Shown here one piece after another: positions 59,616-64,000 of a DNA stretch of 64,000 nt. How positions within the stretch are numbered: position 1 is the stretch's first letter; the number at the start of each line of letters is the position of its first letter. Where the stretch lies: positions 392,141 to 456,140 of the forward strand of contig NZ_FOOU01000002.1 in assembly GCF_900113275.1 (NCBI RefSeq). Direction: 5' to 3'. Source of the stretch: Neptunomonas qingdaonensis. GTDB taxonomy: Bacteria > Pseudomonadota > Gammaproteobacteria > Pseudomonadales > Balneatricaceae. The position numbers were made by a program, and so were the translations under genes. Below the pieces are notes generated by a model that worked only from the letters and a program-made list of their open reading frames with translations, ran no database searches and was not told where the DNA came from.

Positions 59616-61415
59616 ATGTTTATAGCCAGACCAAAGCCCAAAGCCAATGAACACATTCTCAGCTATTTGATAAGGCTCAGCGGGCTAAACGGTTATAAGA
59701 ACCCGATACAAGTTTTACGCTGCTCTGGAGTGCTCATTGCTAACAACCGCTTACCCACCACTAGCTTGCTCTTAGGCAAAACAGATCTTAGACCATTAGC
59801 AACCCTATGCACCCTCTCACCACGTGAATTCCAGAAAATGACGGTTCAGTCCAGTCAAGACGGAACACTCCGTTTCAACTCATTAGAGTTTCCAGCCCAG
59901 TCAGTTGGACTAAACAGACCCAAGTTTTGCCCCCAATGTTTTATTGAGCTTGGGTATCAACCTGTACACCACCTTTTTCTTGCTACTACGCATTGCACCA
60001 AGCATTCAACAGTACTGCTTGATTGCCTTCCGGACACCAATACGCGCTTGACGTGGGCCACTCCCTATCTAGCCAGAAAGCTCGAATGGATAGCCAAGTC
60101 TGAATACACGCCTTCTAATCCTGATCCGCAAGAGCAGGAAGTCAGCAATGCAATCCATCAGTTAATCACCAACGAGCCATCAACACTTGGCATAGAAGGG
60201 TTACCTGAAGTAACGCTATTTGATTTCCTTTTACTGCTACATTTTTTTGTGAAATTCCATCACCGAATGATAGCCAACTCTGCACTTCGACTAAAAACCA
60301 ACAGTAACAAAGATCTCATCCCTATTTTTTCTATTGCTTTCAACTATTTAAAAGATTGGCCACATGGCTATTACTCTCTACTGCAACACTTTGAATCAAG
60401 CCCTATGTCGAGGCGAGGGAAGGAAGGTATCCGCCACTGCTTCCGTGATTTATACGACGATTTGTATACTGGTAGCTTCTATATATCAAATGCTTATTCC
60501 TTTTTACGTTATTGGTTTGAAAATTATTTAAAGGATAAATACTCCAGCTCATCTTTTTCCAGCAGCATTTCCCGCACGACTTTACAAATTCATAAATCAG
60601 CCCAATACCTCAGTAAAAAAACATCAATGCAATTACTGCAATGCTCCAGCAGCCGAATTAATGTTTATGTCAGGCAAGAACTGCTCAAGGAGCACTTTCT
60701 TACAAGAGGTCTGCATGCAGTGTTTTTACGAGAAGAAATTTTAGAGCTGAAAGAGAACCTAGCTCATTACTTATCACTATCAGAGGCGGCTAGTGCCCTC
60801 CAAATCAGCAATTACCAAGCAAGACAGGTTTTCTCAGCAGATGTGATTCAACACATAATTAAGCCAGATGACTTAAATCGTGACTGGTTAATTGACGCCG
60901 AAGAAATCAATAACTGGATATCCCACCTCCAACAGCTAGCCTGTAAACGCTTTCCCAAAGGATACAAAAAAGCCACGTTCAAGCAACTTCAATTGCGCGG
61001 TGAAAGCATTACGATGACCATAAAAAAAATGCTACAACGAGAGCACTTGTTCACTTTCACCCCAGAGAAGAGTCAACCACTGAATTTATACCAATTTACC
61101 ATTGGAGTTGATTCATTTTTTCAGCCTGAGGGCTACCTCAGTCCATACCAGGCAGCCCATCAGTTAGGGGTTAGCATCAATGCGATATATGATTTTTTAC
61201 AGCGCGGCTTCTTAAAATATGAGTGTCATAACACCGGTAGAACAGCACGGCCTATCAAGTTAATACCTACTTCCAGTCTCTCTGTTTTCACTACAACTTA
61301 TGCGTTAAAGCATCAAATCCCACGCCACCTAATGAACAAATACCGTCTAATTTCTGGACCAAAAATCAACAGTGGCATTATTAACCTTTACTCTCCGAAA
61401 GCCATTTGTCCATAA
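59616..61415 (+). CDS. tniQ: Orphan TniQ-family protein
   Basis: The first 150 residues are a TniQ domain: RPKPKANEHILSYLIRLSGLNGY (5-27), C105-x2-C108, C127-x2-H130 and C137, where the usual second Cys of the last zinc pair is missing. TniQ/TnsD proteins pick target sites for Tn7-like transposons. The remaining 450 residues include at least two helix-turn-helix-like stretches (about 388-410 and 508-530; SPYQAAHQLGVSINAIYDFL). No tnsA, tnsB or tnsC is in the window, so it is either an orphan, a relic, or a protein used for defence or regulation. It reads divergently from hsdM. Confidence 0.75.
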   Translation: MFIARPKPKANEHILSYLIRLSGLNGYKNPIQVLRCSGVLIANNRLPTTSLLLGKTDLRPLATLCTLSPREFQKMTVQSSQDGTLRFNSLEFPAQSVGLNRPKFCPQCFIELGYQPVHHLFLATTHCTKHSTVLLDCLPDTNTRLTWATPYLARKLEWIAKSEYTPSNPDPQEQEVSNAIHQLITNEPSTLGIEGLPEVTLFDFLLLLHFFVKFHHRMIANSALRLKTNSNKDLIPIFSIAFNYLKDWPHGYYSLLQHFESSPMSRRGKEGIRHCFRDLYDDLYTGSFYISNAYSFLRYWFENYLKDKYSSSSFSSSISRTTLQIHKSAQYLSKKTSMQLLQCSSSRINVYVRQELLKEHFLTRGLHAVFLREEILELKENLAHYLSLSEAASALQISNYQARQVFSADVIQHIIKPDDLNRDWLIDAEEINNWISHLQQLACKRFPKGYKKATFKQLQLRGESITMTIKKMLQREHLFTFTPEKSQPLNLYQFTIGVDSFFQPEGYLSPYQAAHQLGVSINAIYDFLQRGFLKYECHNTGRTARPIKLIPTSSLSVFTTTYALKHQIPRHLMNKYRLISGPKINSGIINLYSPKAICP

Positions 61416-61559
61416 ATATCTTACTGATAAATTTAACAATAGTTTCGGCAACCTGTTGTTGTAAATATCGTAGCGTTTCCTGGACAATGGGAAGGTAATT
61501 AAATTAAGGGCTGTGAAAAAACCTTGGTTGACGGCACGTGAGCCCACACTACAAAGAGA

Positions 61560-64000
61560 TTAGTTTTTACGGTTTTTTTGTTCTTCAATCCGCTTTTTTA
61601 ATAACTCTATTGTGGCGTCTACTTGTAGTTCTGGTTGTCGCTCTGTAATCAAATCGCCGATCCAGGTCAGGGCATTCATTGTACAGTTACTGATACTTCT
61701 GATCATTTGCCTCTCATTTGCTGATTCCGCACCAGCAGCCTCCAAACCTACTTTATTGATCAGGTCTTCTAATTCTTGTCCTTGTGATACCCAATGTTCG
61801 ACTACTTTGAACTTATCGATCCTAGTACTAATTTTCGCATCGCTAAGCACTACGGGTATTACTCTTCCTACAAAATCAGATTGCTGTTGCTGTGAGCGCT
61901 CGTAAATTAATCGTAGTTCATTCATACAATGTACTGAGTAGAGAGACTTTTCGCTCATTATCAGCAGTACAAAGTCAGCTTGGCCAATCTTTCTCTCAAA
62001 TGCTGCAATACTATCGCCGGGTTTTGTTGCATTTTTATCACGATAGATATTGAGTTCATTTTCCTCAGATAACTTGTTGTAGATTTGATCACAGGTTTGT
62101 TGTCGCTCGTCTGTATCCTCACCCCAAGCATAAGAAAAATACACAGCTGAGCGTGTAGAGGGCGGCAGGGAAGCGGGTTCCAATGCGCCAAAGGGAGTGA
62201 GTTCCGATTCGGGTGATAAACCTTTATGCTTTTGTGAAGAATCTGGTTGCCCCTTTTGCCACTCGATACGGCTTTTTTGTTCCAAGTGCTGAACTCCTTT
62301 GATTGAATCTAACAGATGACAAATCAGCTTCTCTGCATTCCTGCCTGCGGTTTTTATATCAATAAAGCCGGGCTGACCATAGTTCTCAAAAGTGCCTGTC
62401 TCTATTTTTTCTTTATCGGTTAAAAGGGTTGAGTCAAACCAGACCTTGGATTGAGATTTTGCATCATAGTAGCAACAGCCATAACGCCAATAGCAGGCAG
62501 CCGCTTTGGCTTTTTCTCCTATCTTACTTAATAGGTAACGCATAGTTGAGTCATGTAAAAAGTCATAATGCAGGCGAACATGATGCTCAGCATCGGTGTC
62601 TTGCCAAATCTGCTCTATGTCAGTTTCCTTGTATGCTTTATCAGGCAGCGCATCGGGTGCTATATAGTCATCATCATCAACTTTAAAACAGACACCGCAC
62701 TGCTGCATCATCTCTAAAAAAAGAGACTTGTCTTGCTTGCTATACTCACTTTCGTACCGCCAGAGTAACTGTTCTATAGTATCCCGGGTGAATTTTCCGT
62801 TACTTGCAGATAGTAGTGGTAAGGCTTCTTTGCGTTCTAACAGCAGGTAAATACCTTGTAGGGCCCATGCCTGATCAAGAATTAATTGATTATCAAAATG
62901 GTGTTTGCGATAAAAGACCACACCCGCCTGATGGAGGTAATTGGCAAGCGTGCCAGGTGCAGCGACATGATGTTTATCACATAGCGCCAGATAGTCTGAA
63001 TAGTGTAGGAGTTTTTGTTGAGTGCATAGTTCTTGAATTGCTTCTTCCACAGCAAACCAAGAATTAGGTATCCAGACTACGCCGTTACGATCTAGCTGAT
63101 GGGCGACAGCACGCTTAAACAAAGGAGTAAACGCACTGAGGCCATCAGGTGTTTTATTGCTGATCACTGTTTCACGCAGTGCATCGAGAGGCACTGGGTG
63201 TGGAATAGGGGCACGCCTATCATCGCCCGGATTATCACACTGGCTTTGACATACCAGCACTTGTACATTGGCACCTGCCAACGATTTTAAATAGGCCAGC
63301 CAATAGCTTAATGGGCGATTACGAATGGTGAGTTGTTCATCGAGTACAAGATTATTGTTTTCGTAATCAGGGTGCCATAGCAAGAGGTATAGGGCTCGGT
63401 TATCAATAAATAAACTGTGAGTGCCTAGGTATACGTCTTGCCCACCAAAGTCCCAGCTCTTGATCTCGAAATCTTCACCGTCTGGTGTGAAATGATGTAT
63501 CTGAATACCATGGGTACTGGGGATGGATTCGTCAAAACTTTTGCCCCGCAGTCGCCGTACCAATTGCGTTTTGCCTATCTGGCCATTACCCAGCAGCATA
63601 ACTTTTAATGTTTTGGGGTTGCTGTAACCTTGCTGTTCGATTTCAAAATACCAATCTTCCAGTGCGGTTTGGTCTATTGGGTGGGTGAGTTCAGCAGGCA
63701 CATACTCCATATTGATTGAGCCAGATAAACTAAGTTGTGGCATGTTAAGTAGTAGGTTTTTCATTATGGACCAAGGAACCCTAGATGGATCCGAGTGCTG
63801 GTTTTTTTGGTGGTAGTATCGGGCGTCAATCTGAAGCACCTCTAAGTTATGCAACTGATCTAGTCCTACATAGTCGAGTAAGGCATTACACCCGTTTAAA
63901 TATAGCGAGGTCAGGTGAGTCAGTGCCTCAAGGCCGCTCAGGCTGGTTAAAGCATCGCAATGGCTTACAGTCAGCGAGGTCAGTTGAGTCAGTGCCTCAA
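61560..64000 (-). CDS. LRR-ROC-COR-TIR protein (Roco family), partial
   Basis: The gene runs off the right edge; 813 codons are visible. Numbering from codon 63854: leucine-rich repeats occupy the upstream part and residues 1-60; a ROC GTPase domain follows with P-loop GNGQIGKT (89-96), switch STHGIQIH (113-120), WDFGGQD (134-140) and CQSQCD in place of the usual NKxD (202-207). A COR-like dimerisation region covers about 290-430. A TIR domain lies at about 570-700 (AVYFSYAWGED; SVHCMNEL with putative catalytic E646). TIR domains in bacteria commonly degrade NAD+ or make signalling nucleotides during phage defence. The arrangement suggests sensor, GTP switch, effector. It ends without a downstream partner. 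Confidence 0.8.
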   Translation of the reverse strand, partial: EALTQLTSLTVSHCDALTSLSGLEALTHLTSLYLNGCNALLDYVGLDQLHNLEVLQIDARYYHQKNQHSDPSRVPWSIMKNLLLNMPQLSLSGSINMEYVPAELTHPIDQTALEDWYFEIEQQGYSNPKTLKVMLLGNGQIGKTQLVRRLRGKSFDESIPSTHGIQIHHFTPDGEDFEIKSWDFGGQDVYLGTHSLFIDNRALYLLLWHPDYENNNLVLDEQLTIRNRPLSYWLAYLKSLAGANVQVLVCQSQCDNPGDDRRAPIPHPVPLDALRETVISNKTPDGLSAFTPLFKRAVAHQLDRNGVVWIPNSWFAVEEAIQELCTQQKLLHYSDYLALCDKHHVAAPGTLANYLHQAGVVFYRKHHFDNQLILDQAWALQGIYLLLERKEALPLLSASNGKFTRDTIEQLLWRYESEYSKQDKSLFLEMMQQCGVCFKVDDDDYIAPDALPDKAYKETDIEQIWQDTDAEHHVRLHYDFLHDSTMRYLLSKIGEKAKAAACYWRYGCCYYDAKSQSKVWFDSTLLTDKEKIETGTFENYGQPGFIDIKTAGRNAEKLICHLLDSIKGVQHLEQKSRIEWQKGQPDSSQKHKGLSPESELTPFGALEPASLPPSTRSAVYFSYAWGEDTDERQQTCDQIYNKLSEENELNIYRDKNATKPGDSIAAFERKIGQADFVLLIMSEKSLYSVHCMNELRLIYERSQQQQSDFVGRVIPVVLSDAKISTRIDKFKVVEHWVSQGQELEDLINKVGLEAAGAESANERQMIRSISNCTMNALTWIGDLITERQPELQVDATIELLKKRIEEQKNRKN
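63905..64000 (-). repeat. 69-bp near-identical LRR units
   Basis: A stretch beginning AGCGAGGTCAG (plus strand, 63905) recurs 68-69 bases later (about 63973) almost unchanged. Each encodes LEALTxLTSL, a 23-residue leucine-rich repeat. The near identity of DNA suggests recent duplication; repeats continue beyond the window. Confidence 0.8.

Noticed and set aside
59616..61415. A full Tn7-like transposon
   Set aside because: Only the TniQ protein is visible; no TnsA, TnsB or TnsC frame and no end repeats were found in the window.
61347..61547. Minus-strand frame of 66 codons between tniQ and the TIR gene
   Set aside because: Antisense to the tniQ end for part of its length, with no domain resemblance I could support.

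Overview
This looks like chromosomal DNA of a free-living, probably marine, gammaproteobacterium of the Oceanospirillales/Pseudomonadales type. The evidence is gene content and order, with no database search: the rlpA-mltB-rodA-mrdA-rlmH-rsfS-nadD-proA block, leuS-lptE-holA, miaB-ybeZ-ybeY-ybeX-lnt, lipB-lipA behind ybeD and dacA, a complete epmA-efp-epmB set, and a trpR-trpE-trpG operon. No rRNA or tRNA gene was found.

Positions 1-45,634 are dense housekeeping DNA. In order they hold: a REC-GGDEF response regulator; a leuA - psi-like (holD) - rimI operon behind a leucine-rich leader peptide; patB; the EF-P beta-lysylation genes; the miaB-lnt cluster; trpR-trpE-trpG with a Trp operator placed directly against the trpR start codon; a small lineage-specific patch (PEP-CTERM protein, PqqD-like protein, MOSC protein, Anbu peptidase); rhlE and purC; leuS-lptE-holA; the lipoate genes; and a long minus-strand cell-wall/ribosome/NAD/proline block ending at proA, followed by an AhpA/YtjB-like protein and parC. 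Many genes overlap or abut, so translational coupling is common.

From about 45.7 kb to the right edge the character changes. Intergenic DNA becomes AT-rich and longer, and remnants of an IS1182-like transposase appear at two places (about 48.4 and 53.1 kb). The genes are those of a defence island: an SMC-like ATPase plus HNH nuclease pair (Septu-like), a DUF262 protein plus HEPN nuclease pair, a membrane-anchored ClpP/SppA-like protein, a complete type I restriction-modification operon (hsdM-hsdS-hsdR), an orphan TniQ-domain protein, and a leucine-rich-repeat ROC-COR-TIR protein cut by the window edge. An untranslated stretch of about 1 kb (51.0-52.0 kb) carries two tandem repeats and one tiny ORF with a strong ribosome binding site.

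The most interesting items are the LRR-ROC-COR-TIR protein, the HEPN/DUF262 pair, the orphan TniQ gene beside the restriction system, the probable leaderless trpR operon, and the leucine attenuator that would also control a DNA polymerase subunit and RimI.
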